Source: Pseudomonas sp. BGr12
GTDB taxonomy: Bacteria; Pseudomonadota; Gammaproteobacteria; Pseudomonadales; Pseudomonadaceae
Assembly (NCBI RefSeq): GCF_030272895.1
Contig: NZ_JALRNF010000033.1
Coordinates: 1 to 64,000, forward strand
Length of the DNA stretch: 64,000 nt
Direction of reading: 5' to 3'
Shown: positions 10,115 to 18,687 of the stretch, in pieces
How the letters are laid out: each line of letters starts with the position of its first letter
Numbering within the stretch: position 1 is the stretch's first letter
Made by a program: the position numbers and the translations under genes
The notes under the pieces: generated by a model
Database searches by the model: none
Told to the model about the DNA's origin: nothing
The model's input: the letters and a program-made list of their open reading frames with translations, nothing else

Positions 10115-10435
10115 ATGCGTAACCCGCTGATTGCCGCCACCCTAGGCCTTCTGTTGCTGGCCGATGTAGCCCAGGCGCAAACCCTGGTGGCCACCAGCAA
10201 CATTATCGTGCGCGCTTTCGGTCGCTCGATCGACTTCACCTCCGATACCACCACCTCGATCCGCGACTCCAAGGTCGTGCGCGAAGCCCGCGACGATGCG
10301 GCCAGTTATGTCGCCAGCCGCGGTGAAATCCGTGGTGCCCAGCTGGAAGCCGCATTCGACACCCTGCGCCAGCGTGTGCCTGAAGCACGCGAGGCCAGCG
10401 ACCAGGTACTGGCCGAAGCCATCCTCGCCCTGTGA
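10115..10435 (+). CDS. DUF2388 family secreted protein (copy 3)
   Basis: A 106-aa protein with a signal peptide (MRNPLIAATLGLLLLADVAQA) and the DUF2388 core VREARDDAASYVASRGEIRG, closely related to copy 1. ATG 10115 has CGGAG upstream. Its stop overlaps the GTG start of the DUF4105 gene by 4 nt, so translation is likely coupled. No catalytic residues are evident; the invariant acidic/arginine block suggests a binding or structural role. Confidence 0.85.
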   Translation: MRNPLIAATLGLLLLADVAQAQTLVATSNIIVRAFGRSIDFTSDTTTSIRDSKVVREARDDAASYVASRGEIRGAQLEAAFDTLRQRVPEAREASDQVLAEAILAL

Positions 10436-12390
10436 AGACCCTGCGCGCCTGGCTGCTGGGCGGCCTGCTGATCCTGTTGGGCGGCCCCGCACTGGCCGAC
10501 CTGCGACTGCACCTTGAAACCGACGGGCTGACACCCGCCCAGCAGGACGCCAGCCAGGCGCTGCTGGATGAGGCGCTGCGAGCGCTGCCGCCCAGTTTCA
10601 AGACCCGCCTGGACCGGCGTATCCGCGTCAGCTGGGGCACGAAAATGCCCGAAGACGCTTACGGCCAGGCATCGCTGGTATCCACCCTCGAGCTCAACCG
10701 TAAGTTGCTGCCCGCACTCACCGATGGCAGCGCCGCCACCAGCAAGACCGGCCGCCCCCATGGCACCGTGCGCCAGGAACTGCTGGCCACCGTGCTGCAC
10801 GAACTGACCCATATCTATGACCGCGCCCGGCTCTGGCAGGGTGACGAGCGACGCCTGATCAGCCAGTGTGCCCGGCAGTTGAACAGCCTGGGCAAGGTCG
10901 GCCTGCCGGAGCAGTGCCGTGGCCAGACTGAACGACGCTTCACCCTCAGCGACGATCCGCGCCTGCTTGACCTGGCCGGCTGGCCGCAGTACGTGGGCCG
11001 GCGAGGGGAGCGCGAACAGCACAACCGCCAGGTGGCGCGCAGCCCCGACAGCTATGAGCTGAGCAGCCCCAAGGAATTCGTTGCGGTCAATATGGAGTAC
11101 TTCCTCCTTGACCCCAGCTTCGCCTGCCGGCGACCTGCACTGCAGGCCTACCTCAAGGCGCATTTTGACTGGGCGCCGGAGCATCCGGCCTGCCCGCAGG
11201 CACTGCCGTTCCTCAATGCCGGCAACGACTTTGCCAAAGCGCCGTTAGGGGAGATCGATCCGGAGCGGGTCTACTCGGTGGACTACCTGCTGGCCGAGGC
11301 CAACCAGAACTGGGTCAGCCGCTGGGGCCACAGCATGCTGCGCCTGGTGATCTGCGCCCCGGGACGTCCGCGCGGGCCGGACTGCCGCCTCGACCTCGAC
11401 CAGCACCTGGTGCTGTCGTACCGGGCCTTCGTCAACGATGTACAGCTGTCGAGCTGGGACGGACTGACCGGCGCCTACCCGTCACGCCTGTTTGTCCTGC
11501 CCCTGGCCCAGGTCATCGACGAATACACCAAGACCGAACTGCGCAGCCTTGCCTCGATCCCGCTCAAGCTCGATCGCAACGAGGTGGAAAGCCTGGTTCG
11601 CCAGGCGGCCGAGATGCATTGGAGCTACGACGGCAACTACTACTTCCTGTCCAACAACTGCGCGGTGGAAACCCTCAAGCTGCTGCGCAGCGGCACGGAC
11701 AACCCGCGCCTGGCGGACCTGGACAGCATCATGCCCAATGGCTTGCTGGAGGTGCTGCAAGGACGCGGGCTGGCGGATGCCAGCGTGCTCGACGATCCGC
11801 GCGAGGCGCTGCGCCTGGGCTATCGCTTCGACTCCTACCGCGACCGCTACCAGGCGATGTTCCTGGTGCTCAAGCAACAGTTGCCGATTCCCCAGGACAG
11901 TGTCGAAGCCTGGCTGGAGCAATCTGCCCGGCAGCGCCAGCAATGGTTCCCACAGGCCGACCTGCGCACCAGCGCCGCCTTGCTCCTGCTGGAACAAGCC
12001 AGCCTGCGCCGGCAACTGCTGCTGGCCCAGGACGAAGTCAAACAGCGCTACCTGACCGGACGGGAGGCCAACGACGCCAGCGTGTCCAAGGCCAACAGCA
12101 CCCTGCAGCAGATCCTCGCCAACAGCGGTTTTCTCAGCCGCCCGGCAGAGCTGCTCGGCAGCAAGGGCTACGGATTGCCACAAGCGAGCGAGCGCACGCT
12201 GCTGATCAACGAGTCCAGCCAGCGGCAGAAGCAGTTACAGACCCTCAGCGCCGACCTGGACAAAGAGGTACGCGCGCTGCTCGGCCCGGAGCGGGCGGCG
12301 GAAATTGCTGCGGTCGAAGCCAACATCAAGCAGGTCGGTGAACACCTGCGTGCCCTGCACAAGGCCGCTGGCGGCTTGCAACTGCCCTGA
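10432..12390 (+). CDS. DUF4105 protein with an N-terminal HEXXH metallopeptidase-like domain
   Basis: A 652-aa exported protein. It has a signal peptide (residues 1-22), then a domain with HELTH at 123-127, the zinc-protease signature, and then a DUF4105 domain (about 265-430; RWGHSMLRL and SNNCAVETLK are typical, with Cys and His resembling a papain-fold arrangement). A glutamine-rich helical tail (about 470-650) looks coiled-coil. The GTG start at 10432 overlaps the previous stop (GTGA). No neighbouring substrate is known; coupling to secreted DUF2388 proteins suggests joint action in the envelope. Proteolytic activity is inference from the motif only. Confidence 0.8.
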   Translation: MKTLRAWLLGGLLILLGGPALADLRLHLETDGLTPAQQDASQALLDEALRALPPSFKTRLDRRIRVSWGTKMPEDAYGQASLVSTLELNRKLLPALTDGSAATSKTGRPHGTVRQELLATVLHELTHIYDRARLWQGDERRLISQCARQLNSLGKVGLPEQCRGQTERRFTLSDDPRLLDLAGWPQYVGRRGEREQHNRQVARSPDSYELSSPKEFVAVNMEYFLLDPSFACRRPALQAYLKAHFDWAPEHPACPQALPFLNAGNDFAKAPLGEIDPERVYSVDYLLAEANQNWVSRWGHSMLRLVICAPGRPRGPDCRLDLDQHLVLSYRAFVNDVQLSSWDGLTGAYPSRLFVLPLAQVIDEYTKTELRSLASIPLKLDRNEVESLVRQAAEMHWSYDGNYYFLSNNCAVETLKLLRSGTDNPRLADLDSIMPNGLLEVLQGRGLADASVLDDPREALRLGYRFDSYRDRYQAMFLVLKQQLPIPQDSVEAWLEQSARQRQQWFPQADLRTSAALLLLEQASLRRQLLLAQDEVKQRYLTGREANDASVSKANSTLQQILANSGFLSRPAELLGSKGYGLPQASERTLLINESSQRQKQLQTLSADLDKEVRALLGPERAAEIAAVEANIKQVGEHLRALHKAAGGLQLP

Positions 12391-12392
12391 GG

Positions 12393-12794
12393 CTAGAGGG
12401 TTTCCCCCGGCTCACCTGGCAGTTTCTCATCCAGGTGTAGCCAGGGTAGGCGATTGGCAGTCCAGATATGCCGCTTCGGCTCGGCCAGCTCCGGCCGATC
12501 CAGAGTGGTGACGGTAATGTCGATGGTTTCCGGGCTCAGGTCCGTGGTCAGCGCCACATGCGCCCCGCAGCGGCTACAGAAGTACCTCACGCAGCTGGGT
12601 GAGGAGTCATAGCGTTGCGGTGTGCCGCTGAGCCACTGGAAATCTGCACAGGGCAGGGTCAGCCAGGTGATCAGCAGGCCGCCACTGACCCGTCGGCAGA
12701 CCGAACAATGACAGTGGGCAACATCCGACAACGACCCTTGAATCCGGTAGCGCAGGGCGCCGCAATGGCAGCCCCCTTCGTAGGTATTGCGCAT
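12393..12794 (-). CDS. GFA family (glutathione-dependent formaldehyde-activating enzyme-like) protein
   Basis: A 133-aa zinc-binding protein of the Gfa/CENP-V fold with all the expected cysteines: CHC at 9-11, CHCSVC at 28-33 and CSRC at 73-76. The substrate of most members is unknown. I start it at ATG 12794, where GGAGG lies just upstream; a longer frame to 12956 has no such signal. It converges tail-to-tail with the DUF4105 gene, 2 nt between stops, and no terminator hairpin was seen there. Confidence 0.87.
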   Translation of the reverse strand: MRNTYEGGCHCGALRYRIQGSLSDVAHCHCSVCRRVSGGLLITWLTLPCADFQWLSGTPQRYDSSPSCVRYFCSRCGAHVALTTDLSPETIDITVTTLDRPELAEPKRHIWTANRLPWLHLDEKLPGEPGETL

Positions 12795-12847
12795 CGCTTC
12801 CTCCTCCAGGCCGCAGGCCGATAGCCAACAATGCGCCTCTCGTCGCC

Positions 12848-12879
12848 TTTCGGCCAGCGAAAGCTGGCTGAAAGCTTGC
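12848..12879 (+). promoter_or_regulatory. candidate sigma-54 promoter overlapped by a palindrome
   Basis: TGGC at 12865-12868 and TTGC at 12876-12879 give the exact -24/-12 spacing of sigma-54 promoters (GG-N10-GC). An inverted repeat centred on GAAA (GCCAGC 12853-12858 with GCTGGC 12863-12868, extendable to about 11 bp) overlaps the -24 box. It points toward the CitMHS gene with a leader of roughly 210 nt. The 305-nt spacer holds no convincing gene. Confidence 0.5.
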
Positions 12880-13099
12880 CGACTTAGGATTGCCTCCACT
12901 ACCGGCACAGACCGGTCAGCCAGGGCGCCTGCTTTCTCCTGCAGCGCCCGGCCCAATTAACAACAACAATGGTGATTCCGATGTCCGCTTACAACCGCCT
13001 CTTCGCTGCACACCCTCCGCGACTCCCTGCACCGCGCCTCGCGCGCTGATCCGCCCGACTCGTTCCCCCTTTTCGACGCGATACGCCTGGAGTACGCCC

Positions 13100-14407
13100 A
13101 TGCTGACCTTCCTCGGCTTTGCCATGGTCATCACCTTCATGTACCTGATCATGACCAAGCGCCTGTCGGCCTTGATCGCCCTGATCCTGGTACCGATCCT
13201 GTTCGCCCTGTTCGGCGGCTTCTCGGGCGAAATCGGCCCGATGATGCTGCAAGGCATCACCAAATTGGCCCCGACCGGGGTGATGCTGATGTTCGCCATC
13301 CTGTATTTCGGCCTGATGATCGACTCCGGCCTGTTCGACCCGGCCGTGCGCAAGATCCTCAAGCTGGTCAAGGGTGACCCGCTGAAGGTCTCGGTCGGCA
13401 CTGCCGCGCTGGCCCTGATCGTCTCGCTCGATGGCGACGGCGCCACCACCTACATGATCTGCGTGGCCGCCATGCTGCCGCTGTACAGCCGCCTGGGCAT
13501 GAGCCCACGGATCATGGCCGGCCTGATCATCCTCGCCGGCGGGGTGATGAACATGACCCCCTGGGGCGGCCCGACCGCCCGCGCCGCCAGCGCCCTGCAT
13601 GTCGACCCTTCGGATATCTTCGTGCCAATGATCCCGGCCATGCTCTTCGGCGTGGTGGCGATCCTGGGTATTGCCTACATGTACGGCAAGCGCGAGCGTG
13701 CACGCCTGGGTGAACTGCACCTGCCGGGTGACGAAATCGACCACAGCGAAATCAGCGTGTCGCAGTTCCCTGAAGCGCGCCGGCCGAAAATGCTCTGGTT
13801 CAACGGTGCCCTGACTGCCGCCCTGATGGTCGCCCTGATCGCCGGTCTGCTGCCGCTGCCGGTACTGTTCATGGTCGCCTTCAGTATCGCCATGATCGTC
13901 AACTACCCCTGCCTGCAGCAGCAGAAGGACCGCGTTGCGGCTCACGCCGGTAGCGTGCTGGCAGTGGTCGGGCTGATTTTCGCCGCGGGTATCTTCACCG
14001 GCATCCTGTCGGGCACCGGCATGGTCGAAGCCATGTCCAAGAGCCTGCTGGCGGTGATCCCGGATGCCCTGGGCCCGTACCTGGCGGTGATCACCGCGAT
14101 CGTCAGCATGCCGTTCACCTTCTTCATGTCCAACGACGCCTTCTACTACGGTGTTCTGCCGGTACTCGCGGAAGCGGCCAGCCACTACGGTATTTCACCG
14201 GTGGAAATGGCCCGTGCGTCGATCGTCGGCCAGCCGGTACACCTGCTCAGCCCGCTGGTACCCTCTACCTACCTGTTGGTGGCCCTGGCCGGTATCGAGT
14301 TCGGCGATCACCAGCGCTTCACCCTGAAGTGGGCAGTGCTGGTCTGCCTGTGCATAATGCTCGCCGCGCTGCTCATGGGAATTTTCCCCCTGTTCAGCAG
14401 CCTATAA
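13100..14407 (+). CDS. CitMHS family citrate (divalent metal-citrate) transporter
   Basis: A 435-aa inner-membrane protein with about 11-12 helices. Its family imports citrate complexed with Mg2+ or Ca2+ in symport with protons. LDGDGATTYM (around 115) and NMTPWGGPTAR (around 152) are typical CitMHS polar motifs. ATG 13100 follows GGAG at 13089-13092; the long upstream extension to 12890 is not membrane-like and is rejected. A sigma-54-type site upstream suggests activator-dependent expression. Confidence 0.88.
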   Translation: MLTFLGFAMVITFMYLIMTKRLSALIALILVPILFALFGGFSGEIGPMMLQGITKLAPTGVMLMFAILYFGLMIDSGLFDPAVRKILKLVKGDPLKVSVGTAALALIVSLDGDGATTYMICVAAMLPLYSRLGMSPRIMAGLIILAGGVMNMTPWGGPTARAASALHVDPSDIFVPMIPAMLFGVVAILGIAYMYGKRERARLGELHLPGDEIDHSEISVSQFPEARRPKMLWFNGALTAALMVALIAGLLPLPVLFMVAFSIAMIVNYPCLQQQKDRVAAHAGSVLAVVGLIFAAGIFTGILSGTGMVEAMSKSLLAVIPDALGPYLAVITAIVSMPFTFFMSNDAFYYGVLPVLAEAASHYGISPVEMARASIVGQPVHLLSPLVPSTYLLVALAGIEFGDHQRFTLKWAVLVCLCIMLAALLMGIFPLFSSL

Positions 14408-14427
14408 GACAACAGGTTCATCCAATC

Positions 14428-14456
14428 GCAACGCGCCCCTTGCCCGGGCGCGTTGC
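14428..14456 (+). other. strong hairpin between CitMHS and TerC genes
   Basis: A perfect 10-bp stem, GCAACGCGCC (14428-14437) with GGCGCGTTGC (14447-14456). No U-tract follows, so termination may be weak or Rho-assisted. It sits 23 nt ahead of the TerC start. Confidence 0.55.
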
Positions 14457-14479
14457 ACTTATCGCGCGAAGGAATACAC

Positions 14480-15253
14480 ATGGAATGGCTGACCAGCCCA
14501 GAGATCTGGGTTGCCTTTTTTACCCTGACGGCCCTTGAGATCGTTCTTGGCATCGACAACATCATCATGATCTCGATCCTGGTCAGCCGCATGCCCAAGC
14601 ACATGCAGCAGCGCACCCGGATTTTCGGCCTGGCCCTGGCCATGGTCACCCGTATCCTCCTGCTGCTGTCGATCACCTGGGTCATGCGCCTGACGGCCGA
14701 CCTGTTCGTGATCTTCGAGCAGGGTATTTCCGGTCGCGACCTGATCCTGTTCTTCGGCGGCCTGTTCCTGCTGTGGAAAAGCTCCCAGGAGATCTACCAC
14801 GGCCTGGAAGGCGAAGATGAAAGCCAAGAGGAGCCGACCGGCAAGGGTGGCAAGTTCCTCTACACCATCATCCAGATCGCCATCATCGACATCGTGTTCT
14901 CCCTCGACTCGGTGATCACCGCGGTGGGCATGGTCTCCCACGTACCGGTGATGATCGCTGCGATCATCGTGGCCGTCCTGGTGATGATGCTCTGCGCCGG
15001 CACCATCAGCAATTTCATCGACAAGCACCCGTCGCTGAAGATGCTCGCCCTGTCGTTCCTGATCGTGGTCGGTACCGTGCTGATCGCCGAAGCCTTCGAC
15101 GTGCACGTGCCAAAAGGCTACGTCTATTTCGCCATGGCCTTCTCCCTGGCGGTCGAGGCCATCAACATCAAGATGCGCTCGGCCATCGCCCGCAAGAAAA
15201 ACCAGGAGCAGGGCGAGCCTGTGAAACTTCGCAAGGACATTCCTGGTCAGTAA
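14480..15253 (+). CDS. TerC family integral membrane protein
   Basis: A 257-aa membrane protein with about seven helices. GIDNIIMIS near residue 30 and IVFSLDSVITAV near 145 carry the paired acidic residues of the TerC/Alx/YgdQ family, linked to metal (often Mn2+) export or metalation of secreted enzymes. ATG 14480 has AAGGA at 14469-14473. It has its own terminator. No CBS or CorC domain is fused, so it is the short form. Confidence 0.88.
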   Translation: MEWLTSPEIWVAFFTLTALEIVLGIDNIIMISILVSRMPKHMQQRTRIFGLALAMVTRILLLLSITWVMRLTADLFVIFEQGISGRDLILFFGGLFLLWKSSQEIYHGLEGEDESQEEPTGKGGKFLYTIIQIAIIDIVFSLDSVITAVGMVSHVPVMIAAIIVAVLVMMLCAGTISNFIDKHPSLKMLALSFLIVVGTVLIAEAFDVHVPKGYVYFAMAFSLAVEAINIKMRSAIARKKNQEQGEPVKLRKDIPGQ

Positions 15254-15268
15254 GCAACATGCACCTGC

Positions 15269-15300
15269 AAAAAGGGTCCTGCGGGGCCCTTTTTGCTTTT
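15269..15300 (+). terminator. terminator after terC-like gene
   Basis: The AAAAAGGG arm (15269-15276) pairs with CCCTTTTT (15287-15294), with additional G/C pairing in the loop, then a T-rich run to 15300. Confidence 0.85.
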
Positions 15301-15470
15301 CTTTCATGACGGTTTAGTTTCAAAGGCCGCGCCGGCTATGCGATGCTGGCGCCCTGGCTTGTGGCCAACTACAGCTTAAGTGAGCACTGGAAAAAACGCC
15401 TGCAATCAGGCCAGGCTCACGGCGCCATCCATTGGCCCCGCTTGGGGCATGTATAACAGGGGCCTGTTCA

Positions 15471-17129
15471 ATGCTGACCCTGCTCAATCTGCTCTCCGCC
15501 GTGGCGTTGCTGATCTGGGGCACGCACATCGTGCGCACGGGAATTCTGCGGGTCTTTGGCTCCAACCTGCGGCGTGTGCTGAGCCAGAACATGGCCAGGC
15601 GGCCGCTGGCCTTCGTCGCCGGTATCACCGTGACCGCCATGGTCCAGAGCAGCAACGCCACGGCGATGCTGGTGACGTCCTTCGTCGGCCAGGGCCTGAT
15701 GTCTCTGACCCCGGCCTTGGCGATCATGCTCGGCGCCGATGTCGGTACCGCGCTGATGGCGCGGGTTCTCACCTTCGATCTGTCGTGGCTGTCACCGCTG
15801 CTGATATTTCTCGGGGTGATCTTCTTTCTTTCCCGCAAGCAGACCCGCGCCGGCCAGCTGGGTCGCGTCAGCATCGGCCTGGGCCTGATCATCCTCGCCC
15901 TGCAACTGATCGTCGAAGCCGCAGCGCCCATTACCCAGGCCCAGGGCGTGAAGGTGCTGTTCGCCTCATTGACTGGCGATATCCTGCTCGATGCCCTGGT
16001 CGGTGCGCTGTTCGCCCTGATTTCCTATTCCAGCCTGGCGGCCGTGCTGCTGACCGCCACCCTGGCCGGTGCCGAGCTGATCAGCCTGCCGGTGGCCATC
16101 GGCCTGGTCATTGGCGCGAATATCGGCAGCGGCCTGCTGGCGTTTCTCAGCACCAGCATGCAGAACGCGGCCGGGCGCCAGGTGGCCCTGGGCAGCCTGC
16201 TGTACAAGCTGATCGGCCTGGTGCTGATCATCCCGGTGCTCAACCCGCTGGTGCGCTGGATGGACGGTCTGAGCTTCAGTCCCCAGGAACTGGTGATCGG
16301 CTTCCACCTGCTCTACAACACTTTGCGCTGCCTGCTGATGTTGCCAACCGTGACGCCGATGGCACGTGTCTGCAGCTGGTTGCTGCCGGAACGCGCCGAA
16401 ACCAACGGCCGCGCCCGCCCCCGTCACCTGGACCCGGCAGCCCTCGGCACCCCCAGCCTGGCCCTGGCCAACGCCGTCCGCGAGACCCTGCGCGTAGGCG
16501 ACCTGATCGACAACATGCTCGATGCCATGCAGGGCGCGCTCAGTGGCACCCACACGGCCATGACCCAGCAAGTACGCAGCCTGGGCGAAGATGTCGAGGC
16601 ATTGAACAACGCCATCAAACTGTACCTGGCGCAGATGCCCCGCGAAGACCTCAGTGACCAGGACAGCAAGCGCTGGGCCGAAATCATTGAACTGGCGATC
16701 AACCTGAAGCTTGCCAGCGACCTGATCGAGCGCATGCTGCGCAAGGTCCAGCAGCAGAAAACCGCGCAACGCCGGGAGTTTTCCGATGTCGGCCTGGAGG
16801 AACTGAGCGGGCTGCACAGCCAGTTGCTCGCCAACCTGCGCCTGGGCCTGTCGGTGTTTCTCAGCGCCGACCCGGAGAGTGCGCGCCAGTTGCTGCGGGA
16901 AAAACGTCGTTTTCGCGCCCAGGAAAGGCGCCTGACCCACGCCCATGTCAGCCGGCTGCAACGTAAAGTGGTGCAAAGTATCGAGACCAGTGCCTTGCAC
17001 CTGGAGCTGATTGCCGATATGAAGCGTTTGAACTCCTTGTTCTGCAGCAGTGCCTACGTTGTATTGGGCGGCTCCGATACCGGTGGCCTGCTGCTCGACA
17101 GCGTGCCGGACGATGCCCATTCACCTTGA
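15471..17129 (+). CDS. Na/Pi cotransporter family protein with C-terminal PhoU-like domain
   Basis: A 552-aa protein with two inverted NptA-type repeats: QSSNAT at 59-64, and SYSS in a matching position near 185. About nine helices span residues 1-300; a helical, charged PhoU-like domain covers about 330-540. Its family moves phosphate with Na+ (often export) or regulates it. ATG 15471 is chosen because the membrane repeat begins there; the ribosome site is weak. The M16 gene follows after 37 nt. Confidence 0.87.
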   Translation: MLTLLNLLSAVALLIWGTHIVRTGILRVFGSNLRRVLSQNMARRPLAFVAGITVTAMVQSSNATAMLVTSFVGQGLMSLTPALAIMLGADVGTALMARVLTFDLSWLSPLLIFLGVIFFLSRKQTRAGQLGRVSIGLGLIILALQLIVEAAAPITQAQGVKVLFASLTGDILLDALVGALFALISYSSLAAVLLTATLAGAELISLPVAIGLVIGANIGSGLLAFLSTSMQNAAGRQVALGSLLYKLIGLVLIIPVLNPLVRWMDGLSFSPQELVIGFHLLYNTLRCLLMLPTVTPMARVCSWLLPERAETNGRARPRHLDPAALGTPSLALANAVRETLRVGDLIDNMLDAMQGALSGTHTAMTQQVRSLGEDVEALNNAIKLYLAQMPREDLSDQDSKRWAEIIELAINLKLASDLIERMLRKVQQQKTAQRREFSDVGLEELSGLHSQLLANLRLGLSVFLSADPESARQLLREKRRFRAQERRLTHAHVSRLQRKVVQSIETSALHLELIADMKRLNSLFCSSAYVVLGGSDTGGLLLDSVPDDAHSP

Positions 17130-17166
17130 CCGCTACTCTCAACGAACTCCCGCAAGGAAGCTCGCC

Positions 17167-18546
17167 ATGCGTTGCCTGATGTTCCTGTGCCTGCTGCTGG
17201 GCGCCATGCCCGGCTTTGCCCTCGACCGCTCAAAGGTCGAAGGCTACCTACTGCCCAACGGCCTGCAGGTGCTGCTCAAACCAGGCTATGAACGCAACCA
17301 TGTATCGATCCGCCTGGTGGTCGGTGTCGGCTTCGACGACTTCCCCTGTGAGCAGCAGGAACTGCCGCACTTGCTGGAACACCTGCTGTTCAGTGGCATC
17401 GACGACGCCGGCGAAGGTGGCCTGGAAAAACGCATGCAGGCCCTGGGCGGGGAGTGGAACGCCTACACCAGCAGCGCCGACACCACCTTCGTCATCGAAG
17501 CCCCCGCGCGCAACCAGCGCAAGGTGCTCGACCTGCTGCTGGCGGTGATCAAGGACACCAGGTTCGATGAAAAGGCCCTGGCGCTGTCGAAGAAGATCGT
17601 CGAGCGTGAGGACGGCGGCCACTATTCGCACCTGCAGCGCTGGCTGGATCGCCAGGACCTGGGCCACCGTGCCAGTGACCAGCTGGCCGTGGAGCTGGGG
17701 CTCAAGTGCGCCGAGCGCTCGGCGGTCGCCGACATGACCCTGGAGCAGGTCAACAACCTGCGCCAGCACTGGTATGCCGCCAACAACATGAGCCTGATCG
17801 TGGTCGGTGGCCTGGACAAACTGCTGCCGGCCTATCTGGAGCGCACCTATGCCCACTTGCAGCCGGCTGAACCTGGCGAACGCCGGACCCTGGACGGGGT
17901 TACCCACAAGGCCGAAGCCCGGCGCGAACTGATCCGCGGCTGGGTCGGCGACAGCGCGAAGCTGCATTGGCTGTTCCTTGAGCCGGTGCTGGACAATGAA
18001 CACGGCCAGACCTACGACCTGCTGCAGCATTATCTGGACTGGGCCCTGTATGAAGAACTGCGGCTCAAGCATGGCCTGTCCTACGGGCCGACCAGCCAGC
18101 GGGAGAGCTTCGGCGACACGGGCATGATGAGCCTCAATGCCGACCTGGACCGCGCCGACATCAAGCGGGCCGAGCAGGTGCTGGGCGACATGCTCGATCA
18201 ACTGCGCAAGAACGGCCTGGACCCTGTGACCTTCCAGCGGGTCAAGCAAGCGACGATCGACCGCGAAGCCTGGACCACCCAGGGCAATGCGGCCCTGGCG
18301 GATTACTACTGGGGCGGATTGAACGACTACCTCGACGGTCGCTTCTCCGATCCGGTGCGCACCCTGCGCCGGGTCAGCCTTGAAGATGCCAACCAGGCCT
18401 TGCGCCAGCTGCTGGCCAAGCCCGGGTATGTGCGTATCGAGCAGCCGTTGATCAGCTATGACGCACTCTATGGCCTGGTCGCCCTACTGGTGGGACTGAT
18501 TCTGGCGGGTGGCGTGATCTGGAGCCGACGCCGCAATACACGGTAG
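17167..18546 (+). CDS. M16 family zinc peptidase, membrane-anchored
   Basis: A 459-aa pitrilysin-type peptidase. It has a signal peptide (residues 1-18) and the inverted zinc motif HLLEH at 68-72, with Glu148 (or Glu146) spaced as the third ligand. An M16 C-terminal domain covers about 195-400. It ends in a hydrophobic helix (about 433-452) and an arginine-rich tail, so it is probably tethered to the inner membrane facing the periplasm. ATG 17167 follows AAGGAA. Its TAG stop is also the first bases of a REP element. Confidence 0.87.
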   Translation: MRCLMFLCLLLGAMPGFALDRSKVEGYLLPNGLQVLLKPGYERNHVSIRLVVGVGFDDFPCEQQELPHLLEHLLFSGIDDAGEGGLEKRMQALGGEWNAYTSSADTTFVIEAPARNQRKVLDLLLAVIKDTRFDEKALALSKKIVEREDGGHYSHLQRWLDRQDLGHRASDQLAVELGLKCAERSAVADMTLEQVNNLRQHWYAANNMSLIVVGGLDKLLPAYLERTYAHLQPAEPGERRTLDGVTHKAEARRELIRGWVGDSAKLHWLFLEPVLDNEHGQTYDLLQHYLDWALYEELRLKHGLSYGPTSQRESFGDTGMMSLNADLDRADIKRAEQVLGDMLDQLRKNGLDPVTFQRVKQATIDREAWTTQGNAALADYYWGGLNDYLDGRFSDPVRTLRRVSLEDANQALRQLLAKPGYVRIEQPLISYDALYGLVALLVGLILAGGVIWSRRRNTR

Positions 18547-18612
18547 GAGCGGGCTGGCCCCGCGATGCGATGTAACCTGCAGACCGCAATCGCGGGGCAA
18601 GCCCGCTCCTAC
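18543..18612. repeat. REP doublet A
   Basis: Two inverted REP units (18543-18566 and 18589-18612) with the core GCGGGCTGGCCCCGCG / CGCGGGGCAAGCCCGC, separated by 22 nt. The first unit overlaps the stop codon of the M16 gene. Confidence 0.9.
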
Positions 18613-18687
18613 AGGTCGATCGCAGCGTACTGTCATCGTGCTATCGGGTATCCTGTTGGCGTTTTTCCTCACTCTGCGAACACCCTG

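Noticed and set aside
12890..13099. Longer N-terminus for the CitMHS protein
   Set aside because: The 70 extra codons are Pro/Arg/Ser-rich and precede a normal hydrophobic start with its own ribosome site at ATG 13100.
14408..14479. Possible manganese (yybP-ykoY) riboswitch before the TerC gene
   Set aside because: Only 72 nt are available and the hairpin there does not show the two-helix consensus of that class.
18565..18687. N-terminal extension of the DUF5924 gene
   Set aside because: It translates REP sequence (GQARSY is the usual REP read-through peptide); the membrane fold begins at ATG 18688.
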